Source: an uncultured Chryseobacterium sp. (GTDB lineage: Bacteria; Bacteroidota; Bacteroidia; Flavobacteriales; Weeksellaceae). From it: a DNA stretch of 64,000 nt. Shown here in pieces: positions 9,343 through 18,910 of the stretch (the stretch's first letter is position 1; the number at the start of each line of letters is the position of its first letter). A program made the position numbers and the translations under genes. Under the pieces are notes generated by a model that was given only the letters and a program-made list of their open reading frames with translations, was not told the DNA's origin and made no database searches. The stretch lies in assembly GCF_913776365.1 (NCBI RefSeq), contig NZ_CAJYMO010000024.1:1-64000 (forward strand). The letters run 5' to 3'.

Positions 9343-11460
9343 ATGAAAAACATTCCTGTTTTGGCTGCCCTGCTGGTCTCCTCTTTACTTTGGTCTCAGG
9401 TAAAGAAAGACAGCATCCGTACTATTGAAAAAGTAGAAATCCTTGTTAAGAAAAAGCTGCTGGAAAGGAAAGCAGACCGGATGATCTTTAACGTGGAAGC
9501 TTCCATTGCTTCCCAGGGGATGGACGGTTCGGAAACCCTGGCCAATGTTCCCATGATCAGGGTGGATGAAACCCTCGGCACCATTTCGATTACAGGAAAA
9601 AGCAGCGTTGGCGTAATGATTAACGGCAGGATGCTGAATCTTTCCGGACAGGCCCTTTTGAATTACCTGAAATCGATCCGCTCGGAAAACATCGCCAAAA
9701 TAGAAGTCATTACCACACCTCCGGCAAAATACGAAGCCCAGGGAAACAGTGGACTGATCAATATCATCCTTAAAAAAAATCCAAACCTGGGATTCAGCGG
9801 CAGCCTTACCTCCAACCTGATCCAGCGAACCTATTCCGGATTCGGAAACACCGGGATGCTGAATTACCAGACCGAAAAGTTCAGCACCAGCCTGAAGCTT
9901 GTCTATTACGATTCCGCCAAACGTACAAATGAAAACTACAGCATCATCGGAGCTACACAGAATTACAGCAACTCCATCAGAAAAGATATGTGGAACGAAC
10001 TGACCCCCGCCATCAATATGTCTTACAAAATCAGTAAAAATTCCGAAGCCGGGTTTGAGTATATTTATGCCCACCAAAGATCGGGAATGGACATCGTTAA
10101 CACCACCCGGAACATCAGTCCAGACCTTACTGAAGAAATGCTTCTGACGAACACATTCCACCGCGAGAAGGAACCGACTCACACGCTAAGCGCCTATTAT
10201 GATCGCAAACTTGATTCATTAGGTAAAAAATTAAGTATTATGGGAAATTTCTATAAAAACAATTCCGATACGGAAGTGAATTTTTCTACGCAAAAATTCT
10301 CCGATACTACCGTTCAGGACGTAAAAACCCTTTCCCTGGTAGCGCCTCAGGTATTTTCCGTACAGGCAGACCTGGAGCTTCCTTTTTCCTTCGGGACCAT
10401 CGAGACCGGGGCAAAGTTTAACCAGTTTAAAAACAATTCCGATTTAAAATATTTCAATCTGACCGATAGCGGATACATCGCTGATGCAGCCAGAGCCAAT
10501 CTTTTTGAATATAAAGAGGAAAATTATGCCGCCTATTTCAGTTATGCCAAAAATTTCGGCGAACACTGGGAAACCAAAGCCGGACTTCGTTATGAAAATA
10601 CCCGGGCAGAAAGCTACACCCCTTCCACAGGTTCCGGCAATCAGTATCGGTATGGCCAATGGTTTCCGTCCGCCTATGTCTCGTATAAGAAAGATAAAAA
10701 TATTTTCAGCCTGGCGTATTCCAGAAGGATCAACCGTCCGGGAATGAGCAGCCTTAATCCGTTCCGCTGGTATTCCAATCCTTATTCCTATTCTTCCGGA
10801 AATCCTTTGCTTACGCCGTCTTATATCAATAATCTGGAACTGGGCTATACCTTCAACAATAAGCTGACAGCAAGTCTTTATTATCTCAGGCTGAAAAATG
10901 CATTCGGACAGGTTTCTTTCCAGGACGGCCTTTCGCAGATCTCGACGTATCTTAATTATTACAACACCAATTCGCTGGGTCTGAATATTTCTTATACCGA
11001 TACTTTTTTCAAACGCTGGGAATCTGCGATTGCGGTAAATGCAAGCAAACAGGCCTCTGAAATTTTCGGGTTGGATGCACAACCTCAGAAAGGAACTTCA
11101 TTCAGCTATTCGATCAATAATACCATTACTTTAAATAAAGCTAAAACCTTTGCTTTTTTCCTGAACTACGAACAAAGCCTCCCTTACAGAAACGTCAATT
11201 ATTATTTTCATAATTTCTCCGATCTTGCTTCAGGATTTAAAATTTCGCTGATGGATAAGCAGCTTCAGGTTAATACAACGGTTACCAATATCCTTGCCCA
11301 GCGGTACCGGGGAGAAATTTACTTCACCGGCAGCGTACAGTATATGAACAATTATTGGGACGGCAGAAGTTTCCGCCTGAGCGTAAACTATACCTTTGGA
11401 GGCCGGAAGAAGAAAATCCAGAAAAAAGCGATCAGGTTCGAGGAAAAAGACAGGGTATGA
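9343..11460 (+). CDS. Outer-membrane beta-barrel receptor (TonB-dependent type)
   Basis: The track start is 9292, but the ATG at 9343 gives MKNIPVLAALLVSSLLWSQ, a typical signal peptide, and is preferred (705 aa). A plug-like domain comes first, with the sequence VMINGRMLNLSGQALLNYLKS. A beta-barrel ends in aromatic-rich strands. Composition and motifs match the outer-membrane beta-barrel family (OMP_b-brl_3) of Bacteroidota, which import unknown ligands. There is no SusD partner. The promoter is divergent from the secreted protein/LytS/LytTR operon. Substrate unknown. Confidence 0.85.
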   Translation: MKNIPVLAALLVSSLLWSQVKKDSIRTIEKVEILVKKKLLERKADRMIFNVEASIASQGMDGSETLANVPMIRVDETLGTISITGKSSVGVMINGRMLNLSGQALLNYLKSIRSENIAKIEVITTPPAKYEAQGNSGLINIILKKNPNLGFSGSLTSNLIQRTYSGFGNTGMLNYQTEKFSTSLKLVYYDSAKRTNENYSIIGATQNYSNSIRKDMWNELTPAINMSYKISKNSEAGFEYIYAHQRSGMDIVNTTRNISPDLTEEMLLTNTFHREKEPTHTLSAYYDRKLDSLGKKLSIMGNFYKNNSDTEVNFSTQKFSDTTVQDVKTLSLVAPQVFSVQADLELPFSFGTIETGAKFNQFKNNSDLKYFNLTDSGYIADAARANLFEYKEENYAAYFSYAKNFGEHWETKAGLRYENTRAESYTPSTGSGNQYRYGQWFPSAYVSYKKDKNIFSLAYSRRINRPGMSSLNPFRWYSNPYSYSSGNPLLTPSYINNLELGYTFNNKLTASLYYLRLKNAFGQVSFQDGLSQISTYLNYYNTNSLGLNISYTDTFFKRWESAIAVNASKQASEIFGLDAQPQKGTSFSYSINNTITLNKAKTFAFFLNYEQSLPYRNVNYYFHNFSDLASGFKISLMDKQLQVNTTVTNILAQRYRGEIYFTGSVQYMNNYWDGRSFRLSVNYTFGGRKKKIQKKAIRFEEKDRV

Positions 11461-11505
11461 ATTATTAACCATATCCCAAAGGTCCAACGAAGTCAAAAGT
11501 CATAA

Positions 11506-11679
11506 GAGATCAATATAATACTTACCGAAGATGAACCATTTGGGAATAAAGAGTCTGCAAAAGTTTTAAAAATCGCTGATTCCATTCCGCAGGAGATAAA
11601 TACCTGTAAGAATGGTTTCATGACCTGCTTTTAGATTGAAGATGCTGATACTTATTTATTTGACCTTAATCAGTTATAA
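11506..11679 (+). pseudogene. Decayed ORF remnant
   Basis: In the 285-bp gap between two receptors, one frame reads like protein (LTEDEPFGNKESAKVLKIAD...), hits an in-frame TAG at 11632 and continues (IEDADTYLFDLNQL) to TAA at 11677-11679. There is no start codon of its own and the upstream codon is a stop. The amino-acid composition, with its D/E/L pattern, looks coding, so it may be the C-terminal end of a lost gene. Weak evidence: short and family not recognised. Confidence 0.35.
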
Positions 11680-11744
11680 ATTTCCCGGATCGCCTGTAAC
11701 AAAATCTGTTTTCCAGTGTCTAATTATTATACTTAAAAAACAAT

Positions 11745-13973
11745 ATGAAAAAAACAATTATTACTTTATCTTTTCTGAGTGTGGCTTTTGCTTCCGCCCA
11801 GGAGAAAAATAATAATCCGACAACTAAGGAAAAGCAGATTGAAGGCGTCGTAATCACCAAAACTAAAAAAGCCGTTGAGCAAAAGGCAGACCGTACGATT
11901 TTTGATTTTTCGGAACAGCCCCAACTGAATAACGGTAATGTTCTAGAAGGAATCAAGAAGCTTCCGGGGCTGATATCAACCGATATCGCGGGAATGATGT
12001 ACCAGGGAAAATTACTGGATGTTTATCTCAACGGCAGGCCTCTGAATATTACCTCCAACGAGCTGAATTCTTTTCTGGAAGGAATGCCTGCCAATTCGGT
12101 AGACCGGATCGAAGTCATCACCCAGCCCGGCGCGGAATTCCCGGCAACTTCCGGCGGTGCAATCATGAACATCATCACCAACAAAAATGCCAATAAATAT
12201 TTAACCGCTACTTATTCCGGAAATTACTCGTTCACAAATTATGACAAGTTCAGAAGCAGAACGAGCAATTCCTTAAATTTAAATGCCAGAAACAAAATCT
12301 TCGGCTGGCAGCTGAACATCGGCCAGAATTACCGCGAAAGCATGCTGAGCACTGATCAGGATAACTTGCTTCACAGCAATACCGACCGTTACGGCAGAGG
12401 CTATTTTGCAAAATCGGGAATCACTTTTGATCTGGGACAGGACCGGCTGCTTTTGAACTATGATATTTACCATAACAATAATGACAATTATACTTTAAGT
12501 GATGGTTTAGCAGATATCCTGACCCAAAGAAATCCTGATATTTATAAAGAAGGAAAGTATGATTCATATGATGCTGCCAACACCAACAATGTCCGCCAGG
12601 AAGCTGTAGTAACTTATCAGAAACGGTTTTCTGACAAAGCACAGAAACTGGATTTCCAGTTCGGATTTACAAAATCTGACAGTAAGTTTGACCAGAACAA
12701 TGTTTTCAGAGACATTACTTTTCTGGATAATCCTGACCAGACAATAAGAACTTCTCTGGGAAATCTTTTGAACAATACCTCGGACATGAGAATCGCCAAC
12801 TTCAAAGTTGATTATTCCCAGCCTATCAAGCTGATGGACGGTGGTAAAGTAAGCTTTGGAGGATTGTACGAGCACCAGCAGTTTGACACGGAAAGCAAAG
12901 GATTAACGAATCTCGAATACACGAGACAAACCACCGCCACCTACCTGGAATTGCAGGCCAAGCTGAAGAAGTTTGATTTCATTCTGGGAACCCGTGCGGA
13001 GAATTATGACATTTCGGGAATTACCCGGTATTATGACCAGAAAAATAACAACAGGCTTACAGAAGCAGATTTACGGCCTTTCAACCGGTTCAAGCTGTTC
13101 CCGAATGCCAGCGTTCAGTATAACCTGATGGAACAGGTACATGTGACGGCTAATTACAATAAAAAGATCAGCCTGCCGAGTATTTCCGCCCTGAACCCGA
13201 ATAACGTTACCTTCCAGGGTCCGAATACCCAGGTTACGGGTAATCCGAACCTACAGCCGACAATCTTTGACAATTATGAATTGAAAATTTCAGCTTTCGA
13301 TTACGCCTTCATCGGATATAGTGTGAGTTCTGCGAAGAACCAGGTGGCCCAGATTATCCGAAGAGAAGGAAAGAATATCTTCAATGAACAGATCAATATT
13401 GCCGATATGAAAATCCATAATTTCAATGTCGGGCTGCCGGTACCGTTCATGATTTTCAGCAAACCGTTGAGCGAGATTATGAAGTTTAATTTCAATCCGG
13501 ACAAGATCAACTTTATGTATCTCTACGCCGGCTATCAGAAACATGACATTGCCAATCTGGACAATAAAGGTTTCTGGATTTTCAACATCATGACACAGAT
13601 TATCCTGCCAAAGGAAATCAAGCTGACCGCCAATTACAGCTATCTGACGCCAAAAGCCGGATATTTCTATTTTACGGCAGAAAAACCGTTCAACAACTCA
13701 TTTGATCTGACGCTGACGAAGAAATTTATGGATAACCGCTTAACGGTTTCCGTATTTGCGAATGATATTTTTAACGGACAGGTAATGCAGGTACGATCCA
13801 ATCCGCCTCTAGGCCAATCGGTGTATATGTACAATAAATACGATACGAGAAACTTCGGAGTATCGGTAAACTATAAAATCCCGACCCGGAACAAGCTGGC
13901 GAAGGAAGACCAGAGCATCCTGAAAGAAAGTAAAAAGGATGACAATGGCGGAATGGTGCCGCAAGGACAGTAA
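11745..13973 (+). CDS. Outer-membrane beta-barrel receptor (TonB-dependent type)
   Basis: 742 aa with signal peptide (MKKTIITLSFLSVAFASAQ). It has an N-terminal region with KAVEQKADRTIFDFSEQP, then a plug (LLDVYLNGRPLNITSNELNS, VDRIEVITQPGAEFPATSGG), then the barrel. It shares the plan of the preceding receptor, so the pair looks like an old tandem duplication with strong divergence. The C-terminus runs past the barrel with a polar tail (about 25 aa, ending GGMVPQGQ). A terminator-like hairpin follows at 13998-14028. Ligand unknown. Confidence 0.85.
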   Translation: MKKTIITLSFLSVAFASAQEKNNNPTTKEKQIEGVVITKTKKAVEQKADRTIFDFSEQPQLNNGNVLEGIKKLPGLISTDIAGMMYQGKLLDVYLNGRPLNITSNELNSFLEGMPANSVDRIEVITQPGAEFPATSGGAIMNIITNKNANKYLTATYSGNYSFTNYDKFRSRTSNSLNLNARNKIFGWQLNIGQNYRESMLSTDQDNLLHSNTDRYGRGYFAKSGITFDLGQDRLLLNYDIYHNNNDNYTLSDGLADILTQRNPDIYKEGKYDSYDAANTNNVRQEAVVTYQKRFSDKAQKLDFQFGFTKSDSKFDQNNVFRDITFLDNPDQTIRTSLGNLLNNTSDMRIANFKVDYSQPIKLMDGGKVSFGGLYEHQQFDTESKGLTNLEYTRQTTATYLELQAKLKKFDFILGTRAENYDISGITRYYDQKNNNRLTEADLRPFNRFKLFPNASVQYNLMEQVHVTANYNKKISLPSISALNPNNVTFQGPNTQVTGNPNLQPTIFDNYELKISAFDYAFIGYSVSSAKNQVAQIIRREGKNIFNEQINIADMKIHNFNVGLPVPFMIFSKPLSEIMKFNFNPDKINFMYLYAGYQKHDIANLDNKGFWIFNIMTQIILPKEIKLTANYSYLTPKAGYFYFTAEKPFNNSFDLTLTKKFMDNRLTVSVFANDIFNGQVMQVRSNPPLGQSVYMYNKYDTRNFGVSVNYKIPTRNKLAKEDQSILKESKKDDNGGMVPQGQ

Positions 13974-13997
13974 TCCGGTTTGAACAGATAAATAATG

Positions 13998-14028
13998 AAC
14001 CCTTTTAATGTATATAATTAAAGGGGTT
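13998..14028 (+). terminator. Terminator after receptor gene
   Basis: Arms ACCCTTTTAAT and ATTAAAGGGGT pair over 11 bp with one G-U, followed by TTATTGT. It lies 25 bp after the stop codon. Confidence 0.6.
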
Positions 14029-14133
14029 TATTGTATCACGCAGGATCTTATTTCCGTCATTAAAAAAAACTTAATTTCACTTTTAGCGTACCTGAGAAAA
14101 AACATTTTTCTCTATTTTTAAAGAAAATTCAGC

Positions 14134-14832
14134 ATGGCAAAAATGAAAACACAAGAAAGCTTTTTCTTAAAACTTAATCCGGTGAAGAGAGGCATCATCA
14201 GCCTGCTGGCTGCAACGTTGGTTTTCTTTTTGATTTTCAGGCTGGACCTGAAACCGCTGATTATGCTTATTTTTTGCTGGCTGGCCTTTTCCCTCGTTTT
14301 TCTTTTCCTGGACTGGCAGGTGATTCTGCACCGGAAAGTGGATAAGATCCGTAAAAAAGCCAGAGACGATGACGGCAATGCCGTTTTTGTTTTTACGACC
14401 ATTATCGTTGCCTGCTTTGCGAGTATGTTTGCCATATTTTTCCTGGTTACCTCCAAAGACAAAGGCGTGCAGAAAGAAATCTACTTCCTCCCGGCTATTC
14501 TGGGCGCAATGATCCTTTCCTGGATTATGGTACAGACCCAATACATCTTCCATTATGCCCGGGAATATTATGATGAAGATCCTTCCGGCAAAAAAGAGGA
14601 GACCGGCGGCCTTAAATTTCCGACCGAAGACGAAAACGAAGTCTACCATCCGGATTATATGGATTTTGCATATTATTCTTTCTGCATGGGCTGTACTTTT
14701 CAGGTTTCCGACGTGAGCATTACTTCCAGGAATTTAAGAAAAATAACCATGCTCCACGGGCTGCTTGCGTTTTTCATGAATACTTTTGTCGTGGCACTGA
14801 CCATCAACCTGGTTGCCGGGCTTAACGGATAA
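14134..14832 (+). CDS. DUF1345 membrane protein
   Basis: 232 aa with about five hydrophobic helices and the DUF1345 hallmark near the C-terminus (YMDFAYYSFCMGCTFQVSDV). The family is found in many bacteria as an inner-membrane protein of unknown function. A charged loop (DEDPSGKKEETGG) lies between helices three and four. It appears monocistronic, with a structured intergenic region behind it. Confidence 0.8.
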   Translation: MAKMKTQESFFLKLNPVKRGIISLLAATLVFFLIFRLDLKPLIMLIFCWLAFSLVFLFLDWQVILHRKVDKIRKKARDDDGNAVFVFTTIIVACFASMFAIFFLVTSKDKGVQKEIYFLPAILGAMILSWIMVQTQYIFHYAREYYDEDPSGKKEETGGLKFPTEDENEVYHPDYMDFAYYSFCMGCTFQVSDVSITSRNLRKITMLHGLLAFFMNTFVVALTINLVAGLNG

Positions 14833-15232
14833 GGAAATCTGCTAAACAGATATTGCTCCTTTGGAGCAAAAAAAATAAGGTTTGTTAATTAAGCCGTTTG
14901 GTTGTAATTACCTGGCAAAAGCTCCAGTCCAAATCTTCCAACATTTTACTCGAATAAGATTGACGCAAAGCTGATAATTGTTCTTATTATTTATAAAGTG
15001 AGCAAAGCGAAGCGGCAAAGCCGCTGATGAAGCGGATAGATTATGCGCGCGCTTCATCAGATCAGCTCGCTGATCTTTCTTTGCCTTCTCATCTCAGCAT
15101 TAGGAAAAGTAAACTTTGCGTTAAAAAATCGAATAAGAATAGAATTACAAGTAAATCTGGAACCAGAGCGCTTGGTCTGATAAACAGAACCTCCAGCATC
15201 CAGCTTCCCTCTTCCAGCCCCTTATATTCTGT
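14833..15232. repeat. Intergenic region with consecutive hairpins
   Basis: No convincing gene. A TTGCTCC-TTT-GGAGCAA hairpin lies at 14853-14869 and is followed by an A-run, so it is not a plus-strand terminator. Three adjacent inverted repeats follow: AGCGGC-AAA-GCCGCT (15011-15025), an 11-bp arm CTGATGAAGCG paired with CGCTTCATCAG (15024-15060), and AGATCAG-CTCG-CTGATCT (15059-15076). They share bases, so alternative folds compete. The 69-aa ORF at 15027 runs through the hairpins and is probably not real. Confidence 0.6.
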
Positions 15233-15943
15233 CTAAAAATCAATCGTCTGAAAATTCCAGTTAAATGTATCAACCAAAGTCAGCTTGTTCATGGGCACAG
15301 GCAGATCTGTGATGATATTTAATGCTAAATTGGCCATCATGCTTCCGACCATTCCCGGCAAAGCACCCAGTACCCCCAGGCTGTCACAGTCAGGAAGATT
15401 TTCATCTGAAGGCGGCTCCGGGAAAATATCCCTGAGGTTTTTACTTCCGTGAATATTAAAAACGGCAACCTGGCCGGAAAACCCGAGAATGCTTCCGTAG
15501 ACCAAAGGTTTTTCTAATTTTACACAAGTGTCATTTACCAGATATCGTGTTGTGAAATTATCGGAACCGTCAACAATAATATCATAGCCTGAAATCAGCT
15601 CTTCTGCATTTGAAGCATCTATTTTTACATGATGCTTAATAAAACTGACCTGATGATTAAGGTTTTTAACGAATTCTCCCGCACTTTCCACTTTGGAAAT
15701 GCCGACTGAATATTCATTATGGATGACCTGCCGGTTCAAATTATGCAGTTCCACCTCATCAAAATCCACCACGCCTATTGTACCGACACCTGCCGCTGAC
15801 AGATACTGGATGACCGGACTGCCCAAACCACCTGCTCCGATAACCAGGACTTTGGCATTCATGATTTTCCGCTGGCCTTCCAGCCCGATTTCCTCGATGA
15901 AAATCTGACGGCTGTAGCGTTCAAAAATATCTTCACCTTTCAT
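15233..15943 (-). CDS. thiF: ThiF/MoeB-family adenylyltransferase
   Basis: 236 aa. It should adenylate the C-terminal Gly of ThiS before sulfur transfer. The nucleotide-binding motif GAGGLGSPVIQYL (about 35-47) and the DNFTTRYLVND segment are present. A Cys in the LPDCDSLGVLG stretch aligns with the catalytic Cys region of ThiF. The two CxxC zinc motifs usual in ThiF/MoeB are absent. It is the last gene of the thiamine operon, separated from thiH by a 355-bp spacer with repeats, so it may also have its own promoter. A MoeB role cannot be excluded. Confidence 0.8.
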   Translation of the reverse strand: MKGEDIFERYSRQIFIEEIGLEGQRKIMNAKVLVIGAGGLGSPVIQYLSAAGVGTIGVVDFDEVELHNLNRQVIHNEYSVGISKVESAGEFVKNLNHQVSFIKHHVKIDASNAEELISGYDIIVDGSDNFTTRYLVNDTCVKLEKPLVYGSILGFSGQVAVFNIHGSKNLRDIFPEPPSDENLPDCDSLGVLGALPGMVGSMMANLALNIITDLPVPMNKLTLVDTFNWNFQTIDF

Positions 15944-16297
15944 TTTTTATAATTTTAAACCTTTAGAATTGACTTCAGGATGAAAGAAATAGTAAGTCTT
16001 CGCAAGCGAACAAATTAAGCTTACTCCATTATTAACTATGAATTCGAAGTAAAAATCAGCTGAACTGGTATTCAATTATTACCATCTTATCAATTGCGTC
16101 GGGCTTTAGCCCGACATAAAAAATTGTAATTTCAAATTGGCTTCAGCCAAAACTTATTGTGATTTTGACTCATCCAATTATTATCCGACATGTAGCAGAT
16201 GGACTCAAGCCTATTTCTATTGATATTTGCATTTGTACATACACTTACACTTAACTCACATTGATAAGCTTAAGTATTTCATAATACATTGATGGTT
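15944..16297. repeat. Intergenic hairpin repeats between thiH and thiF
   Basis: No gene is seen. GTCGGGCT-TT-AGCCCGAC (16098-16115) and TTGGC-TTCA-GCCAA (16137-16150) are two short perfect hairpins in an AT-rich context, probably a dispersed intergenic element. They interrupt an otherwise compact operon. Confidence 0.55.
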
Positions 16298-17425
16298 TCA
16301 TTTGTTGTCTATTCTGCTATACACTACATCCCAGTCTTTCATGACAGGATCGTAGCCTGCCTTCCTGATCACATTTTTTATTTCTTCCATGCTTCTTTCA
16401 TCACTGGTTTCAAACTGTTCCAGCGATTCTTTATCAACGGCATATCCGCCGGGATTGGTTTTTGAAGCCGCACTCATTGCGGTGGCTCCCAATGAAACAA
16501 TATGGTTTCTAAAAGTTTCGTTTTCCCTGGTAGAAATGGAAATTTCAAGATCTTCATTCCAGATACGGTAGGCACAAATTAACTGCAGCAGATCTCTGTC
16601 GGACATGATAAAATTAGGCTCGATGATTCCTTCCGCAGGCCGCAGTCTTGGGAATGATACGGAAAACTTAGATTTCCAGTACTGCTTCTGAAGATAATCG
16701 ATATGGAGCGCGTTGAAAAAGCTGTCGACCCTCCAGTCCTCCAATCCGAGCAGAACGCCGAGCCCCATTTTATGGATTCCGGCCTTTCCGATCCGGTCAG
16801 GGGTTTCCAGGCGGAAACCAAAGTTTGACTTTTTCCCTTTCGGATGGTATTCTTTGTATACTTCCTGATGGTACGTTTCCTGATAAACCAGGACGGCATG
16901 CACTCCCGCGTCATGAAGCTGGCTATATTCTTCTTCCGACAACGGCTGAACTTCGATGGAAATATTCGCGAAGTGCGGCTTTAATAATGTGATGGCATTC
17001 AGAAAATAGTTAATTCCAACCGTCCTATTGGCTTCTCCGCTCACGAGCAGTAGATGATTTACGCCCATCGATTTCAAAACCGAGGCTTCCATCATCAGTT
17101 CCGTATCTGACAGGGTTTTCCGTTTAATAGAATTATCCAGGCTGAAGCCGCAGTAAGTACAAATATTCTGGCATTCGTTGCTGAGGTACAGCGGCGCATA
17201 CAGCTGGATCGTTTTCCCGAAACGTTTCCGGGTAAGCTGCTGTGCCATCCGCGCCATAGTTTCCAGTTTTCCGGCAGCCACGGGAGAAATAAGATTCAGA
17301 AAATCATCAATAGTCCGGTTGCTTTTCTGAAGGCTTTTTTCAACATCAGCCCGTGTTACTTTTTCCAGCCTTGATTTGATTTCATCCCATTGATACTGTT
17401 CAAAAACAGTTGTAAAACTTTTCAT
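16298..17425 (-). CDS. thiH: 2-iminoacetate synthase ThiH
   Basis: 375 aa, radical SAM enzyme that cleaves tyrosine to dehydroglycine for thiazole synthesis. The cluster motif CQNICTYC (CX3CX2C) is at about residues 84-91, followed by GFSLDN. The C-terminal region has the ThiH/BATS-type end, including GATAMSAASKTNPGGY. It lies 9 bp after thiG. Using ThiH rather than ThiO fits the facultative, low-oxygen ability suggested by the cbb3 oxidase; that link is inference. Confidence 0.95.
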   Translation of the reverse strand: MKSFTTVFEQYQWDEIKSRLEKVTRADVEKSLQKSNRTIDDFLNLISPVAAGKLETMARMAQQLTRKRFGKTIQLYAPLYLSNECQNICTYCGFSLDNSIKRKTLSDTELMMEASVLKSMGVNHLLLVSGEANRTVGINYFLNAITLLKPHFANISIEVQPLSEEEYSQLHDAGVHAVLVYQETYHQEVYKEYHPKGKKSNFGFRLETPDRIGKAGIHKMGLGVLLGLEDWRVDSFFNALHIDYLQKQYWKSKFSVSFPRLRPAEGIIEPNFIMSDRDLLQLICAYRIWNEDLEISISTRENETFRNHIVSLGATAMSAASKTNPGGYAVDKESLEQFETSDERSMEEIKNVIRKAGYDPVMKDWDVVYSRIDNK

Positions 17426-17434
17426 GCTTCAGAT

Positions 17435-18211
17435 TTAATCAAACAAAAAAGAAGTCAGCGGACTTGATGCTTCCGCATGTTTTGAAACTGCTCCCAACCC
17501 CGCTTCATACGCTCTTCTGCCGGCAATAACGCCTTCCTTAAAAGCCAGGGCCATTCCCACAGGATCTCCGGCCACGGCAATCGCTGTATTTACCAGTACC
17601 GCATCAGCACCCATTTCCATTGCTTTCGCTGCGTCAGACGGAGCCCCGATTCCTGCATCAACCACTACGGGAACATTGCTCTGGCCAATGATAATTTCTA
17701 AAAAATCCAGGGTTTTCAAACCTTTATTGGTTCCAATCGGCGCTCCCAACGGCATAACGACTGCTGTACCAACATCTTCTAAACGTTTGCACAACACCGG
17801 ATCGGCATGAATGTAAGGCATAACAATGAATCCTAATTTAGCCAGTTCTTCCGTTGCATACAAGGTTTCAATCGGGTCCGGCAGCAGGTATTTCGGATCG
17901 GGATGGATCTCCAGTTTCACCCAGTTGGTTTCCAGGGCTTCCCTTGCTAATTGGGCGGCCAATACTGCTTCTTTCGCTGTCCTTGCGCCTGAAGTATTCG
18001 GTAAAAGATGGGTTCCGGCCGGTTTCAGGGCATTCAGAAGATCATCTTCCGGAGATTGGGAATCAATCCTTTTTAAAGCCATGGTTACCATTTCACTCCC
18101 TGAAGCAATGATGGAATCCGTCATTTCCGAAAGGTTTCCGAATTTGCCCGTTCCCAGAAACAGTCTCGATTCAAAAGTCCGGCCGGCAATTATTAAATTC
18201 TGATTATTCAT
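17435..18211 (-). CDS. thiG: Thiazole synthase ThiG
   Basis: 258 aa, usual length. It forms the thiazole ring from deoxyxylulose 5-phosphate, dehydroglycine and ThiS thiocarboxylate. Typical signatures are FLGTGKF near the N-terminus, [13 protein letters not shown], and the phosphate-binding [20 protein letters not shown]. It sits between thiE and thiH in the operon, 18 bp after thiE. Confidence 0.96.
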   Translation of the reverse strand: MNNQNLIIAGRTFESRLFLGTGKFGNLSEMTDSIIASGSEMVTMALKRIDSQSPEDDLLNALKPAGTHLLPNTSGARTAKEAVLAAQLAREALETNWVKLEIHPDPKYLLPDPIETLYATEELAKLGFIVMPYIHADPVLCKRLEDVGTAVVMPLGAPIGTNKGLKTLDFLEIIIGQSNVPVVVDAGIGAPSDAAKAMEMGADAVLVNTAIAVAGDPVGMALAFKEGVIAGRRAYEAGLGAVSKHAEASSPLTSFLFD

Positions 18212-18229
18212 AGGTAAATTTTATCTGTT

Positions 18230-18862
18230 TTATAAAGTCATGGAATCCTGGTACAATGCAGTCCTGAATGCACTGACGAGGGATGGCCGGGAAGTAATCA
18301 GTCCCGAAACCGCTACTCCGTAAATCCCGGATTGCTGTAACCGTTCGGTATCTTCTAAAAGAACACCGCCGATGGCAAATATTTTGGGAATTTCTATTGA
18401 TTTTTCCCGAAGGTCCCGAATGATTTTTTCATAGCCTTCGAAACCCAGGATCGGGCTCAGATGTTCTTTGGTTGAGGTAAAACGTAAAGGTCCCAGGCCA
18501 ATATAGTCGCAGGACTCTGCCATTCTCTGAAGTACATCCGAAAACATGTTAGCCGTACCGCCGATGATTTTATTTTCGCCCAGAATCTGCCTGGCCTTTT
18601 CCACAGCAGTGTCTTTCAACCCGAGATGGACGCCATCCGCATCTATATCCTTTGCTACTTGAACATGATCGTTGATGATGCACACGGCATTGTACTCTGA
18701 GCAGAGTTTCATCGATTGTTCACAGAGAATTGTCAGCTCTTCCTGAGAAGCATTTTTCCAGCGGACCTGTACCCATTGTACACCGTTATTTAAGGCCTTT
18801 TTAATATTGAATTCCTGTTCGGCTTTTGTGACGCCCTGGGATATGTATTGTAATTTTTCCAT
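18230..18862 (-). CDS. thiE: Thiamine-phosphate synthase ThiE
   Basis: The ATG at 18862 (MEKLQYISQG) is preferred to the track start at 18901, whose 13 extra residues look non-native; this gives 210 aa. The enzyme joins HMP-PP and thiazole phosphate. Visible motifs are VQVRWKNAS, INDHVQVAKDIDADGVHLGLKD, the loop CDYIGLGPLRFTSTK and the phosphate-binding FAIGGV. It is the more canonical of the two ThiE-like proteins in this operon. Confidence 0.92.
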   Translation of the reverse strand: MEKLQYISQGVTKAEQEFNIKKALNNGVQWVQVRWKNASQEELTILCEQSMKLCSEYNAVCIINDHVQVAKDIDADGVHLGLKDTAVEKARQILGENKIIGGTANMFSDVLQRMAESCDYIGLGPLRFTSTKEHLSPILGFEGYEKIIRDLREKSIEIPKIFAIGGVLLEDTERLQQSGIYGVAVSGLITSRPSLVSAFRTALYQDSMTL

Positions 18863-18910
18863 TTTTTTATTTTTACTGTAAAGAGGCACCTGATTTCTCA
18901 ACCGCTTATT

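Noticed and set aside
9385-10182. 265-aa ORF antisense to the first receptor
   Set aside because: Shadow ORF inside a real gene, no family features.
14853-14869. Terminator for the DUF1345 gene
   Set aside because: The hairpin is followed by A, not T, on the plus strand.
15027-15236. 69-aa ORF in the structured intergenic region
   Set aside because: It runs through three hairpins and has no recognisable protein pattern.
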